Of a DNA stretch of 64,000 nucleotides, positions 34,855-42,449 are shown in pieces. The notes below the pieces were generated by a model. That model ran no database searches, had not been told where the DNA came from, and saw only the letters and a program-made list of their open reading frames with translations. The translations under genes and the position numbers were made by a program. Source of the DNA: Rhizobium indicum (lineage in GTDB: Bacteria; Pseudomonadota; Alphaproteobacteria; Rhizobiales; Rhizobiaceae); the NCBI RefSeq assembly GCF_005862305.2, contig NZ_CP054021.1:4443501-4507500 (forward strand), written 5' to 3'. Position 1 is the first letter of the stretch. Every line of letters begins with the position of its first letter.

Positions 34855-35633
34855 GACGGGAACTGCTTGTAGCACTCCTCGGCTACCTCCCGCAGCGTCT
34901 CGCGGGAGATTTCTCCGGTCACGGCATAACCGAGTTCGCCGTCGATCCAGTAGAAAGTTTCGAGATTGCCCGATGAGGCGAAACGGAAGCTCGTCGTGCG
35001 GTTCTCCGCGTTGCGGCCGACCATGACGGTCAGGCGCTCGCCGGCCTGGTTTTCATACATGAACATGGCGCCCGGTCTGCCGTCGACCGGCAGCAGCCGG
35101 CCGCCGACCAGCTTGAAGCCGAGCGGCTGCAGGTTCGGGATCTTGAGGTTCTGGATTGCCAGGCGCTTGCCGAGCCAGGTGGCGAGGTGGACCTCCTCGT
35201 TTGCAAAGACCTCGACGGGATGGCGAACCTCGGCGGCATAGACCGTAAACGCGGTCTGGGCCTGTTTTGGCAAGGTTTCGGAGCCGGCAAGCTGCAACTC
35301 CGGCTTTTCCAGAAGTGCGGGGCCATAATGGCCGCTGACGGCGCCGAGCGTGAAGATGAGGAGGGCCGATGCGGCGATCGCCCAGCGTTTCGGTCCCGAT
35401 GAGACGGCGCGCGGGGGGACGACGAGCAGAGGATCGGTGTTCTTCGCCTTCTCATAACCGGCAAACAACGATCGGATGTCTGAATTCTGCGCCTGCCATT
35501 CGGCGACCATCGCCGCCTCGTCGGGATTGTCGGCCAGGAAGGTCTCGATGCGGGCGCGCGCCGTTTGCGGCAACTGGCCGTCGGCATAGGCGTGAAGGTC
35601 GGCTTCGGTCACGCTCGGATTGGTCTCGTTCAT
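34851..35633 (-). CDS. anti-sigma factor with a transmembrane helix
   Basis: 260 residues. Residues 1-75 form a ChrR/RsiW-like anti-sigma domain (VTEADLHAYADGQLP, a common rhizobial form without the zinc HxxxCxxC). One membrane helix follows (about 94-112; WAIAASALLIFTLGAVSGHY). A periplasmic domain of about 145 residues completes it. It sequesters the ECF sigma factor encoded just upstream; start and stop overlap (ATGA). The last codons overlap a dispersed intergenic repeat. Confidence 0.88.
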   Translation of the reverse strand: MNETNPSVTEADLHAYADGQLPQTARARIETFLADNPDEAAMVAEWQAQNSDIRSLFAGYEKAKNTDPLLVVPPRAVSSGPKRWAIAASALLIFTLGAVSGHYGPALLEKPELQLAGSETLPKQAQTAFTVYAAEVRHPVEVFANEEVHLATWLGKRLAIQNLKIPNLQPLGFKLVGGRLLPVDGRPGAMFMYENQAGERLTVMVGRNAENRTTSFRFASSGNLETFYWIDGELGYAVTGEISRETLREVAEECYKQFPS

Positions 35634-36145
35634 TTCGGTCTCCGAAGCGTAATGATGTTGTCGGCCTTCAATCGCTCGGCGACGCGCCGGCGGGCGCGCG
35701 ACAGGCGCGACATGACGGTGCCGATCGGGATATCGAGCGCGACGGCGACCTCGCCATAGGTGTATCCCTCGATGACCACGAGCATCAGCACGGCGCGGTG
35801 TTCCTCCGACAGGCTGTTCAGCGCATCGTCCAACCGGGCGCGTTCCAGTGGATCGGCCGGCGGTTCGGACGCGGCCAGATCCTCTGCGGCACCGAGCTCG
35901 ACAAGGCCGTCGCGCGTTTTGCCGCGCCGGCTGTTGCGGTAGAGATTGGTCATGATGGTCAGGACCCAGCCGCGCAGGTTGAGGCCGCGCCATTGGCCGC
36001 GGCGCGTGAGAACCTTTTCGACACAATCCTGGAGCAGGTCCTCGCCATCGGCATCCGAGCGCGTCAGGCTGCGCGAATAGCGCCTGAGCGAGGGCAGGAG
36101 GGCCAGGATCTGGCCCTCGAAGGTTTCGGGTGCGGGTGTTTTCAC
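35630..36145 (-). CDS. ECF-type RNA polymerase sigma factor
   Basis: 171 residues. Region 2 spans about residues 15-80 (SLTRSDADGEDLLQDCVEKV, then NLRGWVLTIMTNLYRN) and region 4 about 110-160 (SEEHRAVLMLVVIEGYTYGE, then IPIGTVMSRLSRARRR). The GTG at 36,145 is chosen; the longer frame upstream runs into the secreted-protein gene. It is co-translated with its anti-sigma factor. The signal is probably envelope or oxidative stress, judging from the membrane anti-sigma and the secreted first gene. Confidence 0.9.
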   Translation of the reverse strand: MKTPAPETFEGQILALLPSLRRYSRSLTRSDADGEDLLQDCVEKVLTRRGQWRGLNLRGWVLTIMTNLYRNSRRGKTRDGLVELGAAEDLAASEPPADPLERARLDDALNSLSEEHRAVLMLVVIEGYTYGEVAVALDIPIGTVMSRLSRARRRVAERLKADNIITLRRPK

Positions 36146-36179
36146 GCCGGCAACTCGCTTGTGATCGGGGTCTTCGCGA

Positions 36180-36560
36180 TCAAGGCTTGGCGAGATCCCA
36201 ATTGCCGCCGACGCCATCGCCGGTGATGTCGCCGGCCTTCGTGTCCTTGACCCAGAAATAGAGCGGCATGCCGTCCTTGGCCCATTGCTTCGTGCCATCT
36301 TTGCGATCGATGATCGAATATGCACCATCGGCCTTGGCGTCGCCAGCAGCCATCAGCGGCGGCCAGTTCTTGGCGCAATCGTCGTAGCAGTTGGAAACGC
36401 CCTTGGCGTCCTTCTTGAAGGTGTAGAGGGTCATGTCGTTTTCGCCGGCGAGCACCTTGCCCTTGGCGGATTCGACTTCCTTGACGGGAGGGGCGGCGAA
36501 AGCAGCGGTCGCGGCAAGGGCGGCGGCCGCCAGGACGGACAGGAATTTCACGGATGTCAT
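36180..36560 (-). CDS. secreted repeat protein of the COG4315 / Lipoprotein_15 type
   Basis: 126 residues with a signal peptide cut near residue 22 (AATAAFAAPP). It carries two copies of the Y-x-(F/W/Y)-x-x-D type motif: MTLYTFKKDAKGVSNCYDDC and MPLYFWVKDTKAGD. CAKNWPP is also conserved. The family is often encoded next to ECF sigma/anti-sigma pairs; the function is unknown but periplasmic. It starts the operon, with GAGGAGAG before its ATG, and ends 34 bases before the sigma factor. Confidence 0.85.
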   Translation of the reverse strand: MTSVKFLSVLAAAALAATAAFAAPPVKEVESAKGKVLAGENDMTLYTFKKDAKGVSNCYDDCAKNWPPLMAAGDAKADGAYSIIDRKDGTKQWAKDGMPLYFWVKDTKAGDITGDGVGGNWDLAKP

Positions 36561-36608
36561 GATGTCTCTCCTCAGATTGGGCACGCAATCTTGCGATACC
36601 TGAGATGA

Positions 36609-36634
36609 GACACGAGGCGCGGTGGTTTTATTCC
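36609..36634 (-). promoter_or_regulatory. candidate ECF-type promoter of the sigma operon
   Basis: On the minus strand, GGAATAA (36634-36628) and CGTGTC (36614-36609) lie at ECF-like spacing about 50 bases before the ATG at 36,560. GGAATA-type -35 boxes are used by several ECF groups, so the sigma factor may control its own operon. Confidence 0.4.
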
Positions 36635-36715
36635 AGGCGCAGCAAAAGTTTTGATGGCGGGCGAGGTGGGCCGAAGCCCGTTTCGCCCGCGGCACGTCGC
36701 CGGACGCCTTGCCGG

Positions 36716-37132
36716 CTATTGCCCAGAGGCGGTCGCCGCCGCCATGTCGACCCAGACCGCTTCGAATATATGGCCATCGGGATCCTCGAAGGCACGGTTG
36801 TAGAGCCAGCCCATGTCCGTCGGCGCGCGCGGATCGGCTTTGCCGCCGGCGACTGCGGCTGCCTCGACGATAGCGTCCACGTCTTCACGGCTGTCCATCG
36901 TCAGCGCGATCAGCATCTCGCTCGCCTTCTGCGCTTCGGCAACGGGTTTCGGCGTGAAACTCGCGAAGAAATCGCGTGTCAGCAAGTGGAAGATAATGGC
37001 CTCGGACCAGACCATGTTCGACGCCTGGTGATCGCTGAACTGTTCGTTCTTGCTGCAGCCGATCGCGTCATAGAAACGGGTCGCAGCGGCAAGATCTTTC
37101 ACCGGCAGGTTCACGAAGATCATCTTAGGCAT
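36716..37132 (-). CDS. VOC/glyoxalase-family protein
   Basis: 138 residues made of two beta-alpha-beta-beta-beta modules. PKMIFVNLPVKDLAAATRFY and the C-terminal DPDGHIFEAVWVD are typical, the latter holding a metal-ligand Glu. Many such proteins in rhizobia are annotated as lactoylglutathione lyase-like; the substrate is unknown. It lies 57 bases after the cupin gene on the same strand and may share its promoter and MarR control. Confidence 0.85.
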   Translation of the reverse strand: MPKMIFVNLPVKDLAAATRFYDAIGCSKNEQFSDHQASNMVWSEAIIFHLLTRDFFASFTPKPVAEAQKASEMLIALTMDSREDVDAIVEAAAVAGGKADPRAPTDMGWLYNRAFEDPDGHIFEAVWVDMAAATASGQ

Positions 37133-37189
37133 TGCGGTTCTCTCCTCTTCCTTTGTCTTGTGGAGGTTGTCTTCTGAGGCGGCTTTGCC

Positions 37190-37525
37190 TCACACAAACT
37201 CCTGCGCGATCTCGTCGCTGGCATGAATGCAGACGATTTCGAGCCGTCCGGTGCCGACATTCTCGAAACGGTGGGGAATGTTGGCGGCCACGACGACGAT
37301 ATCGCCGGGAAAGGCGCGGGTCTTGGCGTCGCCTACGGTGAATTCGGCTTCGCCTTTCCTGACTGCCCACGTTTCGGAATAGGGGTGGACATGCAGGTCA
37401 GGCCCTTGGCCGGGCTCATTGTCGACCAGGAAAAGCGATATCTCGCCGCCATGGTCGCGGCCTTCGAAGCGGACCGTGCGGCTCTGATCGGGTCGCGGTT
37501 CCTGGTGGCGAAGAATACTGAACAT
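37190..37525 (-). CDS. cupin-domain protein
   Basis: 111 residues, a single cupin barrel. The metal motif is in GPDLHVHPYSETW (two His and a Glu) and the second motif in PGDIVVVAANIPHRFENVG. Function is unknown; it may be a small sugar- or quinone-modifying enzyme. It faces the MarR regulator gene, and two operator-like palindromes lie between them. Confidence 0.83.
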   Translation of the reverse strand: MFSILRHQEPRPDQSRTVRFEGRDHGGEISLFLVDNEPGQGPDLHVHPYSETWAVRKGEAEFTVGDAKTRAFPGDIVVVAANIPHRFENVGTGRLEIVCIHASDEIAQEFV

Positions 37526-37563
37526 CACGTGCCTCCTGCTGGTGCCATTTGCGATCGCAAAAC

Positions 37564-37611
37564 TATCTTCTCGAGAAGATATATCCTCAAAACTGTCTTC
37601 CTGTCAAGATA
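37564..37611. promoter_or_regulatory. pair of MarR-type operators
   Basis: A perfect 18-bp palindrome TATCTTCTCGAGAAGATA (37564-37581) and a related imperfect one TGTCTTCCTGTCAAGATA (37594-37611) are centred 30 bases apart (about three helical turns). They sit between the cupin gene and the MarR gene, so the regulator probably represses both. Confidence 0.75.
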
Positions 37612-37670
37612 TCTTCCTTGATGTGGATGGAAGGTGTATGTCTCGGCTGTGGTGGCATATGAGGCAGAAA

Positions 37671-38222
37671 ATGACGAATGGAACTAAAGGTGACGGCTCC
37701 TACGAGGATCATGTCGACCGGCTGCGCCGGCAATGGGCGCTGGAACTGCCCGACCTCGACACCGAGCCGATGGCGATCTTAGGCCGGGCCTTTCGGCTGT
37801 CGAACCTAGTCCGCCCGAGCATTGAGGCGACCTTTGCCGATTTTGGTCTCGACCGCGGAGAATTCGACGTGATCGCAACGCTTCGCCGTTCCGGACCGCC
37901 TTACCGACTGACCCCGACGGACATGTATTCGGCGCTGATGATCTCCTCGGGAGGCCTGACCCACAGGCTCGACCGGCTGGAGAAGGCGGGCCTGATCCGC
38001 CGGGAGAAATCGCCGCGTGACGGGCGCAGCGTATTGGTGGCATTGAGCGAGGCGGGTGCGGCACTCGCCGAAAAGGCCTTCCGCACCGACATGGCGAGCG
38101 AATCTTCGTTTCTGCAGGCTCTTGACGGAAAGGAGCGCGAGGCGCTCGCGGCCCTGCTGCGCAAGCTGATCGCCGGAATTGAAAATGAGCTGACGCAGGG
38201 AGAGGACGAGAACGGGGGCTGA
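37671..38222 (+). CDS. MarR-family regulator
   Basis: About 183 residues. Winged helix-turn-helix at about 55-125: GEFDVIATLRRSGPPYRLTP, then MISSGGLTHRLDRLEKAGLI and the wing RREKSPRDGRSVLV. MarR dimers bind palindromes and are released by small phenolic or oxidising compounds. ATG 37,671 has GAGG six bases upstream; ATG 37,638 with GGAAGG is also plausible. It is divergent from the cupin gene across two palindromic operators. Confidence 0.88.
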   Translation: MTNGTKGDGSYEDHVDRLRRQWALELPDLDTEPMAILGRAFRLSNLVRPSIEATFADFGLDRGEFDVIATLRRSGPPYRLTPTDMYSALMISSGGLTHRLDRLEKAGLIRREKSPRDGRSVLVALSEAGAALAEKAFRTDMASESSFLQALDGKEREALAALLRKLIAGIENELTQGEDENGG

Positions 38223-38354
38223 GGGAGATCGGAGCCCGCATCGCCGTTCAGGCAGCAACACGCTGCTTTTGCAGCTCATTTACATCGTGCCGGTTTTCGG
38301 ATATGATATGTCCTTAATTCCATCGGCAGAACCAACCATCACACGAGTTGCTGA

Positions 38355-38843
38355 ATGATCCTGAAAAGCCAGGTCGAGTGGGCGCTTCACTGCTGCGCCA
38401 TTCTCGCGGGCCTGCCAGAGGGCAGGTATCTTTCCACCAAGGCGCTCGCCGAGCTTCATGGTCTGCCGAAGGAATATCTCTCCAAAGCACTGCAGAGCCT
38501 TTCGCAGGCATCGCTGGTCGAGACCACGCTCGGTCCGAGTGGCGGCTACAGGCTTGCCAAGACCCCCTCGGATATCAACTTTCTCGAGATCGTCGAGGCG
38601 GTCGAAGGGAAGGCCAGCAGCTTCACCTGTACGAACATCCGGGCAAACAATCCCTGCCGGCCGGAAGGATATTGCGACAGCAAGCCATGCGCGGTGGCGC
38701 GCATCATGTGGGAGGCCGACGAGGCCTGGCGGGATACGCTGAGGCGCGTCCGGCTTTCCGATCTGGTCGGCACCTTGTCCGAGGAAGTACCGGCCGACAT
38801 TTGGCGGAGCACGTTCGAATGGGTGCTCAAGCGCGCTGGCTGA
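38355..38843 (+). CDS. Rrf2-family regulator
   Basis: 162 residues. An N-terminal winged helix (QVEWALHCCAILAGLPEGRY, then LHGLPKEYLSKALQSL) is followed by GPSGGYRLAK, the typical Rrf2 wing. The ligand region holds four cysteines (FTCTNIRANNPCRPEGYCDS, then KPC), more than NsrR or IscR, which need three for an Fe-S cluster. It could sense redox state, NO or iron. It stands alone between the MarR gene and the convergent MscS gene. Confidence 0.87.
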   Translation: MILKSQVEWALHCCAILAGLPEGRYLSTKALAELHGLPKEYLSKALQSLSQASLVETTLGPSGGYRLAKTPSDINFLEIVEAVEGKASSFTCTNIRANNPCRPEGYCDSKPCAVARIMWEADEAWRDTLRRVRLSDLVGTLSEEVPADIWRSTFEWVLKRAG

Positions 38844-38859
38844 GCGGGAGCGCCGATCT

Positions 38860-40341
38860 CTACGCTTTGAAGATGGTCCTGATGGTCTTCAGGATGGCAT
38901 GCGCATTGCGGGCATGTTCCGGGGGCAGGGGGGCGCCGTTGCGGAAACGCTCGGCGCGGCTGGCGAGGTGGTCGGCGATTTCTTCCGCCAGCGCCGGGCG
39001 TTCGCTTAGCAGCGGCGCGAATGCCTCCTGATCGATCTCATAGGCGGTCACGGGGGTCAGAGCCTCCAGGGTGCAGACTTCCTGCATGCCGGCGAGCAGT
39101 CCGGTCTCTCCAAAAAAATCGCCCGGCGCGAGCCGTCCGCGTTCCTCGCCTGCGTTCCGCGCAGCGATGATGCCGGCGCGCACCATCATCAGTGAGGGGA
39201 GCATTTCGTCCTCCCGCACGATCACATCGCCCTTGCGGAACTCCCGGACAGTCGTGGTTTCGGCGAGCCTGCGCTTCTCATCTGATGTCAGCGTCGTAAA
39301 GACCGGAATGGCCTCGATCAGGGCAAGCGGCGTTACGCTCGGCGGCTTTGCGCTTTCTTCTGTCGGCAGATCGGCGGTCAGCACCGTCGCCGACGGCGGA
39401 ATGGCCAGCAGCAGGCCGGCGGATTTGCAGTGGCGATAGACGAGATCGAGCACCTCGTTCCGCGCCGGCACCCGCTGGCTCGGGCTCGTCACCCGGAACT
39501 GCAGCTCGACCTCAAGCGCCGTGGCATCCAGCCCCTTGAGTGCTACGACCGGCGGCGGCTCGCGCACGATCGAATTGCAGCTCGCAAGCGCCGTTGCCAT
39601 GACTTGGCGGACCGATGCCGGCATCCGCGTCGGGGCGATGCGGATGGTAAGGATCAAGAGATGGGTCTCGTCCGGCCGGCTTACATTCGTCAGGCCGAGC
39701 TTTGCCAGAAAACTGTTCGGCAGAACGACGATATTATTGCCACTGGTCAGGATATGTGTCGCGCGCCAATTGCTTTCGACGACGCGCCCCTCTGTGCCGT
39801 CGCTGAGAAGGATCCAGTCACCGATGACATATGGCCGGCCGAGGGTCAGGGCGATGCCGGAGAAGACGTCGGCGAGCGTATTCTGCAGCGCCAGACCGAG
39901 AATGATCGCGACCACGCCCGAGGTTGCGACGAGGGTTCCGATCGGCACGCCGAAGACGAAGGCCAGAACCGATAGGGCCATACCGATATAGACGACGCCG
40001 ATAACCAAATCCTGGAGCAGGCGAGCCTCTCGCGGACTGCCCTCCAGCACCAGATAGAGCCTGATGAAACCGATGACGGCCCATGCCAGATGGATCCACC
40101 AGAGTGTTTTTGCGACGATGACGAGCAGGGCCCGCGGATCCTCGGACTCATATCCTTGAAACCGGTGGGGTTCGATGCCGCTGCCGACGAGGATCAGCGT
40201 CATTACTGCAAAGAAGAGGATCTGCACCACCAGCCGCGTCGTCGGCCGATGACGGGAGAGCAGATGCCAGACGACGATACCGGCGAATCCGACTGTTATC
40301 AGGGATATCAGAGGTTTGCCGAAGAGGGCGTCGTCAATCAT
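38860..40341 (-). CDS. MscS-type mechanosensitive channel with C-terminal cyclic-nucleotide-binding domain
   Basis: 493 residues. About four or five membrane helices (residues 8-150) lead into the pore helix and MscS beta domain (GLALQNTLADVFSGIALTLG, then RPYVIGDWI). The C-terminal 150 residues are a CAP-like nucleotide-binding domain (AIPVFTTLTSDEKRRLAETT, then GDFFGETGLLAGM). Such fusions are ligand-modulated or low-conductance channels. The PBC arginine expected after the GE motif is not obvious, so the ligand may not be cAMP. ATG 40,341 follows GGAGACAGAG. Confidence 0.9.
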   Translation of the reverse strand: MIDDALFGKPLISLITVGFAGIVVWHLLSRHRPTTRLVVQILFFAVMTLILVGSGIEPHRFQGYESEDPRALLVIVAKTLWWIHLAWAVIGFIRLYLVLEGSPREARLLQDLVIGVVYIGMALSVLAFVFGVPIGTLVATSGVVAIILGLALQNTLADVFSGIALTLGRPYVIGDWILLSDGTEGRVVESNWRATHILTSGNNIVVLPNSFLAKLGLTNVSRPDETHLLILTIRIAPTRMPASVRQVMATALASCNSIVREPPPVVALKGLDATALEVELQFRVTSPSQRVPARNEVLDLVYRHCKSAGLLLAIPPSATVLTADLPTEESAKPPSVTPLALIEAIPVFTTLTSDEKRRLAETTTVREFRKGDVIVREDEMLPSLMMVRAGIIAARNAGEERGRLAPGDFFGETGLLAGMQEVCTLEALTPVTAYEIDQEAFAPLLSERPALAEEIADHLASRAERFRNGAPLPPEHARNAHAILKTIRTIFKA

Positions 40342-40421
40342 CTCTCTGTCTCCGGGGTGCGGGCCGCACATGATTCAGCATCTCGGTCGCCGGCGCAAGC
40401 ATCAGGCCTGCGCAGGCGGTA

Positions 40422-40464
40422 TCGCATCGGCCCGAAAATCGGAACCGATTTCGGGCCGATGCGA
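40422..40464. repeat. palindromic repeat, member of the ilvI-ilvH intergenic family
   Basis: TCGCATCGGCCCGAAAATCG (40422-) pairs with CGATTTCGGGCCGATGCGA (to 40464) as an almost perfect 20-bp hairpin. It shares the CCGAAAATCG core with the element at 28,908. Confidence 0.8.
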
Positions 40465-40476
40465 GGGTTGAAAGTG

Positions 40477-40520
40477 TTACAGCGTCCTTTGCGCGTCTGA
40501 AAAGACGCGCGGCGCTGTAA
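40477..40520. repeat. second palindromic repeat, stem-loop with TTACAGCG arms
   Basis: Outer arms TTACAGCG/CGCTGTAA, inner arms GCGCGTCT/AGACGCGC. This is a common hairpin downstream of rhizobial genes. It stands between the divergently placed MscS promoter side and the cupin gene's 3' end and could terminate the cupin transcript. Confidence 0.75.
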
Positions 40521-40529
40521 TGCGGATCG

Positions 40530-40946
40530 TCACTTGTTGAGCGGATAGGTCAGTTCTTTCTGGTTGGTGTCGACGACGAAGACGGCGAGCAGGCGGGCGG
40601 GCTTGGTTTCGCTGCCGTTGGCGCTGACACCGTGACGATCGCCCGGCATTTCGGAGAAACTTTCTCCCGCCTGATAGACCTTGACCGGGCCGTCATTGAC
40701 CTGGCTGCGGATCGCTCCTTCGAGCACGGTGGCGTAGATGAAGGCCGTGTCGGGATGGGTGTGGCCTTCGGAGAAGCCGCCCGGGCCGTATTCGACCAGC
40801 ACGCCCTTGATGCTCTTGCCCGGCACGTTCGGAAGCTCGTGCTCATAGACGAGTGTCACCTTCGCAGACTCGCTGCTGTCATGGGCGCTGACGCCGGTGG
40901 CAGCCGGAAAGGCGAGGGCGGCGGCGAGGAAAAATGTTCTGATCAT
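40530..40946 (-). CDS. secreted cupin protein
   Basis: 138 residues with a signal peptide (MIRTFFLAAALAFPAATGVS, cut before HDSS). A single cupin domain follows with metal ligands in GGFSEGHTHPDTAF and PGDRHGVSANGS. The substrate is unknown. ATG 40,946 follows GGAGATTCC. It lies 68 bases after the NAD-binding protein gene and may be co-transcribed with it and the AhpD-like gene as a small redox-related group. Confidence 0.83.
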   Translation of the reverse strand: MIRTFFLAAALAFPAATGVSAHDSSESAKVTLVYEHELPNVPGKSIKGVLVEYGPGGFSEGHTHPDTAFIYATVLEGAIRSQVNDGPVKVYQAGESFSEMPGDRHGVSANGSETKPARLLAVFVVDTNQKELTYPLNK

Positions 40947-41014
40947 CGGAATCTCCATGGTTGCTGGGTCGGGGGAAGACGCGCCCGAGCGGTCGCGTCT
41001 TGAGGGCACGTCAA

Positions 41015-41770
41015 TCATGTCGGCTGGGCGGACTTTGCGAACCACTGCTCGAAGGTGATCGAACCAAGCCGCGGGTTGTTGTCGGAAATGAGCGACTGGT
41101 CGTTCAGTCTTGCGCCGAAATATCTCGCCTCGACATCAGCCTCGGTGGTGCGCGGGTCTTTCATGGCCTTCAGATAGCGGGCGACGAGCTCGCTGAGGCG
41201 CGCCCGTTCCGGACCAGCGATCTCGAGCGTCGCGTTGGCCGGAGCAGAGAGGGCCACGTCCGCCATGGCGTCCGCCACGTCGTCGGAAGCAATCGGCTGC
41301 ACATAGGCCGGCGACAGGTGGACCGTCTGGCCGACCGTTCCCGATTGGGCGATGCCGCCGAGGAATTCCATGAACTGCGTCGAATGCACGATGGTGTAGG
41401 GAATTCCCGATGCCTTGATCAGTTTTTCCTGGGCAAGCTTGCCGCGGAAATAACCGCTTTCCTGCAGACGTTCGGTGCCGACGACGGAGAGGGCGATATG
41501 GTGCTTGACGCCGGCGAGTTTTTCGGCAGCGAGAAGATTGCGGCCCGAGGTCTCGAAAAATTCGAGCACGGCCTTATCCTCGAAAGAAGGCGAATTGGCG
41601 AGGTCGAGCACGACTTCAGCGCCTGAGAGCGCCTCTGCAAGCCCTTCTCCGGTGATCGTGTTGACGCCGGAGTTCGGCGATGCGGCGATCACGTCATGGC
41701 CGCGCTTGCGCAGGCGTTCGACAGTCTTCGAACCGATAAGGCCGGTCCCGCCGATGACAACGATTTTCAT
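41015..41770 (-). CDS. NmrA-like NAD(P)-binding protein
   Basis: 251 residues. Rossmann motif MKIVVIGGTGLIGSKTVERL at the N-terminus, with YTIVHSTQFMEFLGG and the substrate-side IASDDVADAMADVAL typical of atypical short-chain dehydrogenases. It lacks a YxxxK catalytic pair, so it may be a redox sensor or a quinone/flavin reductase. ATG 41,770 begins the Rossmann strand directly. It is the second gene after the AhpD-like gene, 68 bases away. Confidence 0.86.
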   Translation of the reverse strand: MKIVVIGGTGLIGSKTVERLRKRGHDVIAASPNSGVNTITGEGLAEALSGAEVVLDLANSPSFEDKAVLEFFETSGRNLLAAEKLAGVKHHIALSVVGTERLQESGYFRGKLAQEKLIKASGIPYTIVHSTQFMEFLGGIAQSGTVGQTVHLSPAYVQPIASDDVADAMADVALSAPANATLEIAGPERARLSELVARYLKAMKDPRTTEADVEARYFGARLNDQSLISDNNPRLGSITFEQWFAKSAQPT

Positions 41771-41838
41771 AATGGATCTCCGTTCGCTGCCGCAGTGCGG
41801 CAGCGTCAAAGGTGAATCTTTTCAATTAATTGAGTGGG

Positions 41839-42318
41839 TTAATTCAGGCCGGCCTTGTCGAGGCCGTAGGCCTTGTCGGCCGTGCCGGGCACGGTCTTGA
41901 AGCCGACATTGACGCGGTTCCAGGCATTGATCGCCATGACGACGAAAGTCAGGTCCGAGATTTCCTTCTCGGAAAGCTGGCCGCGTACCCGTTCGTAAAT
42001 CTCGTCGGGAATGCCGCCTCCCGGAAGTTTGGTCAGTGCTTCGGTCCAGGCAAGGGCTGCACGCTCGCGGGGAACGAACAGGTTCGATTCCCGCCAGATG
42101 GCGACATGGTAGATCCGCAGTTCCGTCTCGCCGTGGATCTTGGCCTGCTTCACATGCATATCGAGGCAAAAGCCGCATCCATTGATCTGCGAGGCACGGA
42201 TCTCGACGAGGGCCTGCAGCTTCTCGTCGATCACGCTGCTCTTCAGCGCCATGCTGAATTCAATAAATTTCTTGAAAAGCTCGGGGGACTGCTGGGCGTA
42301 GTTCAGTCGCTGGGTCAT
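41839..42318 (-). CDS. AhpD-like carboxymuconolactone decarboxylase family protein
   Basis: 159 residues. The redox motif is EIRASQINGCGFCLDMH, a CxxC followed by the conserved His as in AhpD peroxidase reductants. The C-terminal half ends AINAWNRVNVGFKTVPG, typical of this subfamily. It likely detoxifies peroxides or organic acids. The ATG at 42,318 follows GGAGAGAC. It faces a LysR regulator across a palindromic operator. Confidence 0.88.
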   Translation of the reverse strand: MTQRLNYAQQSPELFKKFIEFSMALKSSVIDEKLQALVEIRASQINGCGFCLDMHVKQAKIHGETELRIYHVAIWRESNLFVPRERAALAWTEALTKLPGGGIPDEIYERVRGQLSEKEISDLTFVVMAINAWNRVNVGFKTVPGTADKAYGLDKAGLN

Positions 42319-42331
42319 GTGTCTCTCCTTC

Positions 42332-42377
42332 AATTAAGGATATTAAATATCCTTATGGATAAAAGATATCCTTAATT
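42332..42377. promoter_or_regulatory. palindromic operator between the AhpD-like gene and lysR
   Basis: A perfect 21-bp palindrome (TAAGGATATT a AATATCCTTA, 42335-42355), and an overlapping wider pair AATTAAGGATAT (42332-42343)/ATATCCTTAATT (42366-42377). LysR regulators commonly bind such repeated half-sites between their gene and a divergent target. Confidence 0.75.
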
Positions 42378-42449
42378 GCTGGACTGTAAAGCTATTCTCG
42401 CTTAGTCTGGCTGCATAAAGCCTATGCGCAAAAGTATGAGGGGCAGGGG

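Noticed and set aside
34851..36026. Long N-terminal extension (391 codons in total) of the anti-sigma frame
   Set aside because: The first 131 codons are out-of-frame reading of the sigma factor gene; the true start is the overlapping ATGA at 35,633.
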